Shown here in pieces: positions 8,711-16,666 of a DNA stretch of 64,000 nt. The notes under the pieces are model-generated. The model was not told the DNA's origin. It worked only from the letters and a program-made list of their open reading frames with translations, and searched no databases. Source of the stretch: F23-B02 sp963625685 (GTDB taxonomy: Bacteria > Bacillota > Clostridia > Oscillospirales > Oscillospiraceae); assembly GCA_963625685.1 (NCBI GenBank), contig CAVFTR010000001.1, positions 62,001 to 126,000 on the forward strand, in the 5' to 3' direction. The position numbers and the translations under genes are program-made. Positions within the stretch are counted from its first letter, which is position 1; every line of letters begins with the position of its first letter.

Positions 8711-9922
8711 TCAGGCCTCCGCGATTATGCGGTGAATGACCTTCGTGAAGCGCGCCTCGTTGTAGATAACGGGGACGGGGTAGACGGGGTTTGCCTCCTC
8801 CATCGCCCAGACGCACATCTGATGAATGTCCTCCTCCTTGATGAAATCAAAGCCGGAGGGGATGTTCATGCGCTTGTTCATGGCGCGTATCTCCGCTATG
8901 AAGGCCCTGGCCTTTTCCTCGTCGCTGCCGCTTGTTTTGACGCCGGTGAGCTCAGCCAGATGCGCGAGCTTTTCGTAAACGGCCTCGCCGTAGTCCTCGA
9001 GGACGATCGGGAGGATGACCGCGTTTGCAAGACCGTGCGGGGTGTTGTACAGTCCGCCGAGGGTGTGCGCTATCGCGTGTACGTTGCCGACGCCTGCGCG
9101 GGTGAAGGCAAAGCCGGCCTTGAAGGCCGCGGTGAGCATCTTCTGGCGGGCCTCCATGTCGTTTCCGTCGTTGTATGCGCGCTCAAGGTATTTGAATATC
9201 AGCACCGTCGCCTCCTCGGCAAGACGCAGGGATTCCTTGGTGTTGTAGGTCCAGCAGATGTAAGCCTCGACCGCGTGGGTCAGAGCGTCCATGCCGGTCG
9301 TGGAGGTGGTCTTCTGCGGAAGATCGCGCGTGAGCTCGGGGTCGAGTATCGCGTACTTCGGGATAAGGCACAGATCCATGATAGCGTACTTGTGATGCGT
9401 CTCGGGGTCGGTGATGACCGCGGCTATCGTCGTCTCGGAGCCTGTGCCGGCCGTCGTCGGAACTGCGACGAAGGTGGGTATCTTATGCCTTACGCGCAGA
9501 AGCCCGGCCATTTTGTTCACCGGCGTGTTCGGGTGCACGACTCTTGCCGCCGCGCCCTTGGCAGCGTCCATAGGCGAGCCGCCGCCGATGGCGAGGAAGC
9601 CCTGGCAGCCGGTCTCGAGATACAGCTTCTGAATCTCGTTCACGACGGTGACCGTCGGGTTTGCCGACACCTCGGAATAATGCTCATAGGCGATGCCGGC
9701 CTTGTCCAGCGCCGCCTTTGCGACAGGCGCTATCGTCTTGCCGACCGTGCGGCCTGTAACGATCATGACCTTTTTGACGCGCTTTTTCTTAAAAAGCCTG
9801 GCGACCTCCTTCAGGGAGCCCTCACCCTCGATGGTGGTGGGCTTGCGCCAGGGCAGCGCGCGCGCGCCGATATTGAAAACAGCCTGGAACGAGCGATAAT
9901 ATGCATTTTTTATTGCATCCAT
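8711..9922 (-). CDS. Iron-containing alcohol dehydrogenase
   Basis: A 403-residue member of the group III (Fe-ADH) family, which reduces aldehydes or ketones with NAD(P)H. Visible marks are the dinucleotide-binding GGGSPMDAAKG, the conserved VPTTAGTGSE, and the metal-binding region DALTHAVEAY with HAIAHTLGGLYNTPHG, which supplies the His ligands. Length fits the family. It is transcribed alone from a strong promoter and has GGGAGG before the ATG. The exact substrate (butanol, propanediol, lactaldehyde and others) cannot be read from sequence. Confidence 0.93.
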   Translation of the reverse strand: MDAIKNAYYRSFQAVFNIGARALPWRKPTTIEGEGSLKEVARLFKKKRVKKVMIVTGRTVGKTIAPVAKAALDKAGIAYEHYSEVSANPTVTVVNEIQKLYLETGCQGFLAIGGGSPMDAAKGAAARVVHPNTPVNKMAGLLRVRHKIPTFVAVPTTAGTGSETTIAAVITDPETHHKYAIMDLCLIPKYAILDPELTRDLPQKTTSTTGMDALTHAVEAYICWTYNTKESLRLAEEATVLIFKYLERAYNDGNDMEARQKMLTAAFKAGFAFTRAGVGNVHAIAHTLGGLYNTPHGLANAVILPIVLEDYGEAVYEKLAHLAELTGVKTSGSDEEKARAFIAEIRAMNKRMNIPSGFDFIKEEDIHQMCVWAMEEANPVYPVPVIYNEARFTKVIHRIIAEA

Positions 9923-9955
9923 ATGATGTAATTCCTCCCAACGTTAGATATACAT

Positions 9956-9984
9956 ATTTTAATATATGTGTTGTGTTTAGTCAA
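9956..9984 (-). promoter_or_regulatory. Sigma-A promoter of the alcohol dehydrogenase gene
   Basis: On the minus strand, TTGACT (9979-9984), 17-bp spacer, TAAAAT (9956-9961). It lies back to back with the padR promoter, whose -35 begins 12 bases away. Confidence 0.75.
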
Positions 9985-9996
9985 GGAAAAACAAGC

Positions 9997-10025
9997 TTGA
10001 CAAATATCGATATTCGATATATACT
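9997..10025 (+). promoter_or_regulatory. Sigma-A promoter of padR-DUF2812 operon
   Basis: TTGACA (9997-10002), 17-bp spacer, TATACT (10020-10025). The spacer is almost wholly occupied by a palindrome, so a bound regulator would exclude RNA polymerase. Confidence 0.8.
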
Positions 10026-10047
10026 GAGTTTAACATCGATAATCGAT
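10005..10047. promoter_or_regulatory. Pair of palindromic operators, probable PadR sites
   Basis: Two inverted repeats of the same design: TATCGA-TAT-TCGATA (10005-10019) between -35 and -10, and ATCGA-TAA-TCGAT (10035-10047) just after the start-site region. Their centres are 29 bp apart, nearly three helical turns. PadR-family proteins often repress their own operons through AT-rich dyads; binding here is inferred. Confidence 0.6.
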
Positions 10048-10055
10048 ATATCAAT

Positions 10056-10287
10056 ATATAGGAGACTGTCAAAAAACTATGCTGCTGAGGAAAGGTATCC
10101 GCGCAGCGGTGGAGCGTGAGGGGGCAAGGCCCGCCTCAAATTGGATCATAGCCATCAAAAACGTCCGGTACGGACTTTTTGACGAGCATAGCGAGATTTT
10201 TCGTGAAGCGCAGGCTTCACAAAAAATGTGGTGCTTTTTGAAGCGTGCAAAAAAGCCACAGACTTTTTTGACGCGCTGATATAGGAG
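10056..10287. mobile_element. Candidate 214-bp inserted element with 9-bp direct repeats
   Basis: ATATAGGAG occurs at 10056-10064 and again at 10279-10287. The right copy is the ribosome binding site of padR; the left copy lies directly after the promoter/operator. The DNA between (10065-10278) has GTCAAAAAA near its left end and TTTTTTGAC near its right end as imperfect inverted ends, plus inner palindromes such as GTCCGGTACGGAC. Removing the insert and one repeat would join promoter and ribosome site at a normal distance. It codes for no convincing protein. The reading is a small non-autonomous element (MITE-like); a chance repeat is possible. Confidence 0.5.
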
Positions 10288-10295
10288 GTGAGCCG

Positions 10296-10622
10296 ATGGC
10301 AAGGAAAAAGTTTTCGACATTGACAGAGCCGATGTTTTACCTGCTCATGTCGCTGCTCGGCGGCAAAAAATGCGGCATCGACATAAGCGACTGCATCGCT
10401 CGCCGCAGCGCGGAGCGCGTGAAGCTCGGACCGGGCACGCTGTACGCGCTGCTTTCGGAGTTTGAACAGGAGGGACTTATAAAGTATGTCGGCGTTGAGG
10501 GCAAACGCAAGCTCTATGAGCTCACGCCGGCAGGGAAGAAGGCATATGAGGATGAGCTTACGCGGCTCAGACAGTGCCTTGACGACGCAAAGGAGGCGGA
10601 AAAAGATGAGCAAATATGTTAG
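10296..10622 (+). CDS. PadR-family transcriptional regulator
   Basis: A 108-residue winged-helix protein with the PadR pattern: LTEPMFYLLMSLL, then GPGTLYALLSEFEQEGLIK as recognition helix, and wing residues KRKLYELTPAGKKAYEDE. Such proteins are commonly autorepressors of a small operon that respond to a ligand or membrane stress. The ribosome site AGGAGGTGA is at 10283-10291. It overlaps the next gene (DUF2812) by 17 bases, a pairing seen widely in Bacillota. Confidence 0.92.
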   Translation: MARKKFSTLTEPMFYLLMSLLGGKKCGIDISDCIARRSAERVKLGPGTLYALLSEFEQEGLIKYVGVEGKRKLYELTPAGKKAYEDELTRLRQCLDDAKEAEKDEQIC

Positions 10623-11859
10623 ACGCATCGTACCGTTCTGTTCGGGCGATCTTCCGGCCATACAGCGATGGCTGGAGAACATGGCGGAAAAGGGCTTGTT
10701 TTTCAAAGAAAACGGCCTGCTGTTTGCAAAATTTGAAAAGGGCGAGCCGAAGAAAATGCGCTATCGCCTCGATTTCTGCGATGTCGTGGCCTGCGACATT
10801 CCCGATGAGAAAAAGGAGATGTACGAGCACAGCGGCTGGCAGGTCATCGGAGAGTTTAAAAGCGATTTTGTAGTCGTCTGCACCGGCGATCCCGACGCAC
10901 CGGAGATATACACAGACCGCGAGCTTTTGATCAAGCCGCTCAAAAAGCTTGCCGGAGAGCATTTGTTCATGGCCTTTGTCTTTCTCGCAATGGCGCTGTG
11001 CACGCAGCTTACGCCGTTTTTGGGAACAATGTGGGAGTACGGCGGCGGAGATATGCTGCACTTTTGGCTGAACATCAAGGCCTCATATGCGGTGCTTGTT
11101 ATCATCATGTCGCTGCTCCTGCTTGCGGAAGCGATCGTGCAATTTTCGATATGCCGAAGGCACGGAAGGTTTGCGGCAGAGAATGTACCTCAGGCCGAAG
11201 AGCATAGCTCACGGGCAATGGCCAGATATGTGATCACCGCAATAGGCCTGCCTCTTGCCATCGTGTGGATCACGCATTGGTTATGCCCTGTAACGGCGCC
11301 GAACATGAGACTTCTGCCCGATGACGTATCAGCCATCGGTATCCCCACGGCTGAGGAGATCATACAGATCGGCACTTATGACAGAGATATGGACTGCTTC
11401 GAGACGGCAGACGCATTTCTGGTAAAGCATATCGGACTGCATCAGGCAAAAAACCTGAGAAACTCAGACGGGAAATTGGCCGATATCCTGTATTATAATG
11501 TAGATTATTACGAAGCTCCCACGGAGCTGATCGCAAAGGACTATGCCTCCAAACGCATGGATTACGTCAAGGAGTACTACGACCATGCTATCCTCATCAG
11601 CATGAATGAGATATCAAGAGCAAGGCTCATGGGATATGAGGGAGGAAATTTCCCATACTATCGTCAGGAGGAGTATGAAGAAGACGGAGCGGAGGTGTTC
11701 TGGCAATACTATAAAAGAGCCGGCAGCAGTGATGTGTATGGCCTGAACCAATTGATCGTAAGATCGGATAACAAGGTCTTGGAGGTCTATTGCCACGGAA
11801 ACAGCGACTTTTATGATCATATTCCGGAGTATATAGACTACATCAAAAGTGCAAAATAG
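10606..11859 (+). CDS. DUF2812 membrane protein, partner of PadR
   Basis: The start is the ATG at 10606, which has AGGAGG at 10591-10596; an in-frame upstream ORF to 10486 lies inside padR and is not used. The 417-residue product opens with the DUF2812 domain (about 1-110, RRIVPFCSGDLPAIQRWLENMA). Three membrane segments follow, near residues 120-140, 155-180 and 205-225, and then a soluble C-terminal domain of about 190 residues with several Tyr/Asp-rich stretches. Function is unknown; the strict linkage to PadR suggests it acts in the same sensing circuit, perhaps as a membrane-side sensor or anti-regulator. That role is inference. Confidence 0.85.
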   Translation: MSKYVRRIVPFCSGDLPAIQRWLENMAEKGLFFKENGLLFAKFEKGEPKKMRYRLDFCDVVACDIPDEKKEMYEHSGWQVIGEFKSDFVVVCTGDPDAPEIYTDRELLIKPLKKLAGEHLFMAFVFLAMALCTQLTPFLGTMWEYGGGDMLHFWLNIKASYAVLVIIMSLLLLAEAIVQFSICRRHGRFAAENVPQAEEHSSRAMARYVITAIGLPLAIVWITHWLCPVTAPNMRLLPDDVSAIGIPTAEEIIQIGTYDRDMDCFETADAFLVKHIGLHQAKNLRNSDGKLADILYYNVDYYEAPTELIAKDYASKRMDYVKEYYDHAILISMNEISRARLMGYEGGNFPYYRQEEYEEDGAEVFWQYYKRAGSSDVYGLNQLIVRSDNKVLEVYCHGNSDFYDHIPEYIDYIKSAK

Positions 11860-11865
11860 ACAAAT

Positions 11866-11897
11866 ACGGGAGCTTAAAGCACAAGCTCCCGTTTTGA
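11866..11897 (+). terminator. Terminator after padR-DUF2812
   Basis: 10-bp stem ACGGGAGCTT / AAGCTCCCGT (11866-11875, 11883-11892) then TTTTGATTT. Confidence 0.85.
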
Positions 11898-11915
11898 TTT
11901 CGGTATTATTCACGA

Positions 11916-11943
11916 TTGACTTTTATTGAGATTGCTTTAGAAT
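11916..11943 (+). promoter_or_regulatory. Sigma-A promoter of the phosphofructokinase gene
   Basis: TTGACT (11916-11921), 16-bp spacer, TAGAAT (11938-11943), about 40 bases before the TTG start. Confidence 0.65.
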
Positions 11944-11983
11944 ATTAATATAAATTGATCTTAACAGTAAAAGAGGGTTTGGC

Positions 11984-13069
11984 TTGAAAAACATAACCAG
12001 AGTCGCGCTCATAACCTCGGGCGGCGACTGTCAGGGCCTGAACGCCGCGATGCGCGGCATCGGCAAGGCGCTGCACAACAAGATCGAAAATCTCGAGATA
12101 TTCGGCATGTACGACGGCTACCGCGGCCTCATAGACGGCGATTATAAGTATATGGAGCCCCGGGATTTTTCCGGCATCCTCACTCAGGGCGGGACTATCC
12201 TCGGCACCTCGCGCCAGCGCTATATCCCGGGCAAGGATATCGTCGACGACGAGGGCAACAGCCTTATCCCCGCGATGAAGGACACCTACAACAGGCTCAA
12301 TCTCGACTGCCTCGTCGTCATGGGCGGCAACGGCACGCAGAAAAGCGCAAAGCTCCTGATGGATGCGGGCATGAACGTCGTGACCCTGCCCAAGACCATA
12401 GACAACGATATATGGGGCACCGATACGACCTTCGGCTTCCAGAGTGCAGTTGACATAGCCACGAACGTCATAGACTATATCCACTCGACCGCCTCGTCGC
12501 ACAGCCGCGTGTTTCTCGTCGAACTCATGGGACGCGACGCGGGCTGGCTCACGCTGCACGCCGGCATAGGCTCGGGAGCGGATATCATCCTCATCCCCGA
12601 GATACCCTATGATATAGACAACATTATAAAGGCCATAGACCACCGCCGCCGTCACGGCCGGAGCTTTTCCATCCTCGCCGTCGCCGAGGGCGCAAAGAGC
12701 GTGCACGACCAGATACTCACCGAGGAGGAGAGCCGCAGGCGCCGCGAGGAGTCGAGGCACTCGACCATATCCTACGAGATCGCGGCCCAAATCGAGGCGG
12801 CCCTCGGCCAGGAGGCCCGCGTCACCGTGCCCGGACACTATCAGCGAGGCGGCCCCCCGTGCCCGTATGACCGCGTGCTGGCCACTCAATTCGGCGCCGC
12901 CGCGGCAGACCTCATTATCAATAAGCAGTACGGCCGCATGGTAGCCATCCGGAACGGACACATCACGTCCATCCCCCTTGAGGAGGCGGCCAGCAAGACA
13001 AAATTCCTGCCGACCGACCATCCTCTCATTCAGGTCGCGCGCGATATCGGCATATCCTTCGGCGACTGA
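11984..13069 (+). CDS. pfkA: 6-phosphofructokinase (probably ATP-dependent)
   Basis: A 361-residue phosphofructokinase that makes fructose 1,6-bisphosphate in glycolysis. Visible are the N-terminal GGDCQGLNA, the phosphoryl-donor loop GGNGT, the catalytic PKTIDND and MGRDAGWL, and the late PGHYQRGG. In this family Gly after the acidic/amide residue of the donor loop (as in GGNG) goes with ATP use, whereas Asp there (GGDD) marks pyrophosphate enzymes. The Lys in PKTIDND is common in pyrophosphate enzymes but also in some ATP ones, so ATP is favoured but not certain. The start is a TTG at 11984 with AGAGGG six bases upstream. Confidence 0.9.
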   Translation: MKNITRVALITSGGDCQGLNAAMRGIGKALHNKIENLEIFGMYDGYRGLIDGDYKYMEPRDFSGILTQGGTILGTSRQRYIPGKDIVDDEGNSLIPAMKDTYNRLNLDCLVVMGGNGTQKSAKLLMDAGMNVVTLPKTIDNDIWGTDTTFGFQSAVDIATNVIDYIHSTASSHSRVFLVELMGRDAGWLTLHAGIGSGADIILIPEIPYDIDNIIKAIDHRRRHGRSFSILAVAEGAKSVHDQILTEEESRRRREESRHSTISYEIAAQIEAALGQEARVTVPGHYQRGGPPCPYDRVLATQFGAAAADLIINKQYGRMVAIRNGHITSIPLEEAASKTKFLPTDHPLIQVARDIGISFGD

Positions 13070-13087
13070 ACTGTACTGTCAGCATTA

Positions 13088-13118
13088 AAAAATCCCGTTC
13101 AGATGAACGGGATTTTTT
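13088..13118. terminator. Bidirectional terminator between pfkA and SDR gene
   Basis: 13-bp stem AAAAATCCCGTTC / GAACGGGATTTTT with 4-base loop and T-runs on both strands; it serves the converging genes on each side. Confidence 0.9.
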
Positions 13119-13127
13119 GCTTTATCA

Positions 13128-13901
13128 TCAGTATTTAAACGGCTTTTTCTGCTGTCTGCACCAGGTTTTCAGAACAAAGCGCGTCGGCAGGAGCTTAACG
13201 CCGAGCACCTGCAATCTCTCCGGCAGGCCGAGAATGGAAACGGCCTTGTTGCGGTGCATATCCCGGACGGCCTTTTCGACGACCTCCTTAGGGCCGTAGT
13301 AGCGGTTAAAGTAGCTCACGGTATCGTCATGTATCGCGTGGCTGAAAAACTCCGTCTGTATCCAGCCGGGGCATACGGCCATTACGCGGATGCTCCTTTG
13401 GCACAGCTCGACGCGAAGCGCCTTTGAAAAGCTGAGCACATAGGCCTTCGACGCGCCGTACACGTTTATATACGGCACCGGCTGGAACGAGGACATCGAG
13501 CCCATGTTGTATATCTGCGCACCGTCGGGCATATAGGGGAGAGTTATATAGGTGATGCCCGTCAGCGCACGGTCGTTGAGGTCTATTATCTCAAGCTGCT
13601 TTTCCATGTCCATCTCGGTGTACGTTCCGAAAAGACCGAAGCCGGCGGCATTTACAAGCACTCTCACCTCCGGCCCTTCGGCCTCGAGCAGGGCCTTGAA
13701 AGCGGCGAGACTGCCGCGGTCGAGGAGATCGAGCACGATGGGGCGTATCCTTGCCCGTACATGCTGCCCAAGCTCAAGAAGCCTCTCCTCGCGCCGGGCT
13801 ATTACCCACAGCTCGTCAAGCTCCATATCCTTATCTATTGCGTATACAAATTCTCTGCCCATTCCGGAGGACGCTCCGGTGATAACGGCTATCTTTTTCA
13901 T
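13128..13901 (-). CDS. Short-chain dehydrogenase/reductase (SDR)
   Basis: A 257-residue classical SDR. The nucleotide-binding TGASSGMG, structural NAAG, catalytic Ser in MGSMSS and YGASK (Tyr-x3-Lys) are all present, so it should be an active NAD(P)-dependent oxidoreductase. The sequence after the catalytic core (VCPGWIQTEFF and a basic C terminus ending KKPFKY) resembles acyl-chain or steroid-type SDRs, but the substrate is not determinable. AAAGGAG precedes the ATG. It follows tetR on the same strand with 61 bases between them, and probably forms an operon with it opposite the acyl-CoA synthetase/lipase operon. Confidence 0.92.
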   Translation of the reverse strand: MKKIAVITGASSGMGREFVYAIDKDMELDELWVIARREERLLELGQHVRARIRPIVLDLLDRGSLAAFKALLEAEGPEVRVLVNAAGFGLFGTYTEMDMEKQLEIIDLNDRALTGITYITLPYMPDGAQIYNMGSMSSFQPVPYINVYGASKAYVLSFSKALRVELCQRSIRVMAVCPGWIQTEFFSHAIHDDTVSYFNRYYGPKEVVEKAVRDMHRNKAVSILGLPERLQVLGVKLLPTRFVLKTWCRQQKKPFKY

Positions 13902-13922
13902 AGCTTTCTCCTTTGGATCGTA

Positions 13923-13948
13923 AAAGGCACAGCCGACGCTGTGCCTTT
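13923..13948. terminator. Hairpin between tetR and SDR gene
   Basis: 11-bp stem AAAGGCACAGC / GCTGTGCCTTT (13923-13933, 13938-13948). The better T-run is on the plus strand, so on the minus strand it may only weaken read-through from tetR into the SDR gene. Confidence 0.6.
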
Positions 13949-13962
13949 ATACTTTTTTTACT

Positions 13963-14559
13963 TTACTGCTCGCCGCCGTATGCGCCGCTCACCTTGAGGG
14001 CGTTGAGGCCGTTTACGAGAATATTGGCCAGCGACTGCGCGAAGGTCTCGGCCGGTATGCCAAAGTCGTCGAGTATCCACATATTATACGCGTGCATCGT
14101 GCCGCCGGCGATGAAGCGGGCATACACCATGGCCTTTTCCTGACCGCCCCAGCGCTCGACAAGCTCCTCATCCGACAGGATGTATTTCGTAAGCCAGGTC
14201 TTGAGATGAATACCGAGGTCATATACGTTTACAAATCTGAAAAGCCTCTTGGCAGGGTCGCGGCTGGCAACTATCATCTCCGCCGCCATCAGCATGATGG
14301 GGTACGGGTCCTCCTCGAGCTCGCTGGCCTTGTAGTCGCCGAATATCGCGTCCGCGTGATCGTAAAGATCGTTTATAAGCTGCTGGCGCACATCCTCAAG
14401 ATTTGAAAAGTGCGCGTAGAAGGTACCGCGGCTGACATTGGCGCGCTTTAAAAGCTCATTTACCGTGATCTGCTTGAAATCCTTTTCATACATGATGTCC
14501 AGAAGGGCATCCTTGATCGCCTTCTTTGACTTTTCGACCATTCTGTTGTTAGTACTCAT
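13963..14559 (-). CDS. TetR-family transcriptional regulator
   Basis: 198 residues. The N-terminal helix-turn-helix is typical (ITVNELLKRANVSRGTFYAHFSNLEDV, about residues 30-55), followed by an all-helical ligand domain with a C-terminal TetR_C-like segment. It is divergent from the acyl-CoA synthetase and SGNH hydrolase genes, so by the usual TetR layout it is the likely repressor of that operon and of itself. A fatty acid or acyl-CoA as inducer is a guess from context. GGGGTGG lies before the ATG. Confidence 0.92.
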   Translation of the reverse strand: MSTNNRMVEKSKKAIKDALLDIMYEKDFKQITVNELLKRANVSRGTFYAHFSNLEDVRQQLINDLYDHADAIFGDYKASELEEDPYPIMLMAAEMIVASRDPAKRLFRFVNVYDLGIHLKTWLTKYILSDEELVERWGGQEKAMVYARFIAGGTMHAYNMWILDDFGIPAETFAQSLANILVNGLNALKVSGAYGGEQ

Positions 14560-14902
14560 GAATAATTTCCACCCCTGAAAATTTTAAAGAATTTTTAACA
14601 ATGAATTAAAAAAGTTTAATTTTATATCTGTAGTCTAATTGTAACCGATATTTTGATTAATTTCAATAGTTAAAACGAAAAAAGTTCAAAAATATATTTA
14701 TGAACAATAAATGTACAGCTATATACGAAAGTGACAAAATTGTATAAAACGCTGCATCGGGAATGATTAAACTTAGCGAAATGTACAAAAGTGAACTAAA
14801 TCACGAGAAAAGTATAAACTACTGGTTGACAAAAAGCAAAAATAAGTTTATGATTAGACAAAACAAGGTTAAAAGTTCAGCGCAAAGTAAGGAGGAAGAA
14901 CT
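14560..14902. other. Divergent AT-rich control region between tetR and acyl-CoA synthetase gene
   Basis: A 343-base gap, markedly AT-rich compared with its neighbours. It contains the promoter at 14826-14854 and a possible dyad GTGA-N6-TCAC (14791-14804) in an AT background that could be a TetR operator. No gene or stable RNA is evident. Confidence 0.5.
14826..14854 (+). promoter_or_regulatory. Strong sigma-A promoter of acyl-CoA synthetase/SGNH operon
   Basis: Perfect TTGACA (14826-14831), 17-bp spacer, TATGAT (14849-14854). AAGGAGG for the first gene is at 14889-14895. Confidence 0.88.
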
Positions 14903-16645
14903 ATGTGCAAACTGTTAAAGCCGTCAATTGAAAAGCCGTGGCTGAAGTTCTTTACGGAAGAGGCGAGGGAAGCGTCCATTCCCGAGAACACCATTTACCG
15001 TCATCTGCGCGAGTGCAGCGAGGGAGGGCTCGACAACACGGCGCTCAATTACTTCGGCAAAAAGATCAGCTACGGAAGGCTGCTCGACGAGATCGACAAC
15101 GCAGCCGGAGCCTTCAAGGCCTGCGGGATCAAAAAGGGCGATATCGTCGCAGCGGCGACCGTCACGCTCCCCGAGATGATCTACTCGCTGTACGGCCTTA
15201 ACAAGCTCGGCGCCGCGCCCGTCGTTCTCGACCCGAGGACCAATGCGCGCGAGGTCATGCGCTTCGTGAAGGAGACCGGCGCGAAGATATTCATCGTCAT
15301 CGACCTGTTCTATGAGGCGCTCAGAGACGTCCTGCTCGAGTCCGGCGTCGAGAAGATAGTCGTTATCTCGGCCGACACCTCGCTGCCGGCGTCTATCCGC
15401 CTTCTCAAGCAGCTCAAGATGCCCGCTCCGAAGATAGAGACGAGCGAGAAGGTCCTCACCTGGACACAGTTTGCTGCGTTCGGCAAGGGTGTCAAGACCG
15501 AGACCGCGGCTTACGGCGAGAACGATCTCGCAGCCGTGACGCTCACCGGCGGCACGACCGGCGCGCCCAAGGGCGTAATGCTCTCAAACGACGGCTTCAA
15601 CGCCATCGCCTTTGATTTCAAGCACTGCGGCGTGTCCTACAAGCGCGGCCAGCGCTTTATGAACATCATCCCGATGTTCGCCTCCTACGGCATCGTATCG
15701 AGCCTGCATATGCCTCTCACGCTCGGCCTCGAGGTCGTCATTATCCCGAAGTTCAACGCCGACAAGGTCGGCTACTATGTAAAGAAATACCGCCCCGAGC
15801 ACACGCTGCTCGTTCCGGCGCACTACGAAAAGCTCATGAACAGCAAGGAAATGTCCAAGGGCTTCGACCTCAGCTTTTTCCGTACCGCCGGCTCCGGCGG
15901 CGACACCATGAACGCCGGCCTCGAGGCGAAGCTCAACAGCTTCCTCGAAAGCCGCGGCTGCCGCTATCCCCTTTCCCAGGGCTACGGCATGAGCGAGGTA
16001 TCCTCGGCTGCGTCCTGCTGCTGCAACGGCAACTTCAAGAGCCTGTCGGTCGGATACCCTCTTCTCACCACGACCATCGGCATCTTCGAGCCGGGCACGA
16101 CAAACGAGCTCGACTACGGCGAGGAGGGCGAGATCTGCATAAGCGGTCCGTCGATCATGCTCGGCTACCTTAATAATAAGGCCGAGACCGACAAGGTCAT
16201 CGTCCGTCACCCCGACGGCACGCTCTGGGTACACAGCGGAGATATCGGACACATGGACGAGGACGGCTTTGTGTACATAAAGGGCAGGATAAAGCGCATG
16301 ATCACGCTCTTTGACGGCCACAAGGTCTTCCCCTCGCATCTTGAAAGCATCCTCGGCCGGCACTCGAAGGTACTCAGCTGCGCGGTCGTCGGCGTAAATG
16401 ACAAGGACCATGCTCAGGGTCAGCTCCCGCTCGCTGTGGTCGAGCTGAAGGAGAGAGGGCATGACAGGCACTTTGCGATAAAGACAGAGCTTCTGGAAAT
16501 GTGCCGCAGGGAGCTTGAGTCCCGCTCCATGGTCTGCGATATCGTATTCGTGGACGAAATGCCCCACATGGGCATGGGCAAGATAGATTACAGCAAGCTT
16601 GCCGCTGATTACAAGGATATAAATTACGTCACCGAGGCTGTCTGA
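14903..16645 (+). CDS. AMP-forming acyl-CoA synthetase/ligase
   Basis: A 580-residue member of the ANL adenylating superfamily. It shows the P-loop LTGGTTGAPKGV, the A5 motif GYGMSEVSS, the A7/A8 hinge HSGDIGHMDEDGFVYIKGRIKRMI and the A10 lysine in GMGKIDY, so both adenylation and thioester steps should work. It most likely activates a carboxylic or fatty acid to its CoA ester in the cytoplasm. The operon continues with two exported SGNH hydrolases 21 and 25 bases apart, consistent with uptake and activation of acids freed outside. Acid chain length cannot be read. Confidence 0.92.
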   Translation: MCKLLKPSIEKPWLKFFTEEAREASIPENTIYRHLRECSEGGLDNTALNYFGKKISYGRLLDEIDNAAGAFKACGIKKGDIVAAATVTLPEMIYSLYGLNKLGAAPVVLDPRTNAREVMRFVKETGAKIFIVIDLFYEALRDVLLESGVEKIVVISADTSLPASIRLLKQLKMPAPKIETSEKVLTWTQFAAFGKGVKTETAAYGENDLAAVTLTGGTTGAPKGVMLSNDGFNAIAFDFKHCGVSYKRGQRFMNIIPMFASYGIVSSLHMPLTLGLEVVIIPKFNADKVGYYVKKYRPEHTLLVPAHYEKLMNSKEMSKGFDLSFFRTAGSGGDTMNAGLEAKLNSFLESRGCRYPLSQGYGMSEVSSAASCCCNGNFKSLSVGYPLLTTTIGIFEPGTTNELDYGEEGEICISGPSIMLGYLNNKAETDKVIVRHPDGTLWVHSGDIGHMDEDGFVYIKGRIKRMITLFDGHKVFPSHLESILGRHSKVLSCAVVGVNDKDHAQGQLPLAVVELKERGHDRHFAIKTELLEMCRRELESRSMVCDIVFVDEMPHMGMGKIDYSKLAADYKDINYVTEAV

Positions 16646-16666
16646 CAGCGCAGGGAGGAAGAGAAA

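Noticed and set aside
10486..10605. Longer N terminus for the DUF2812 protein
   Set aside because: Lies within padR in another frame; AGGAGG and DUF2812 start both favour 10606.
10069..10706. Minus ORFs (83 and 183 codons) over the inserted element and padR
   Set aside because: Run antisense through padR and DUF2812 starts; product is repeat-derived and without motifs.
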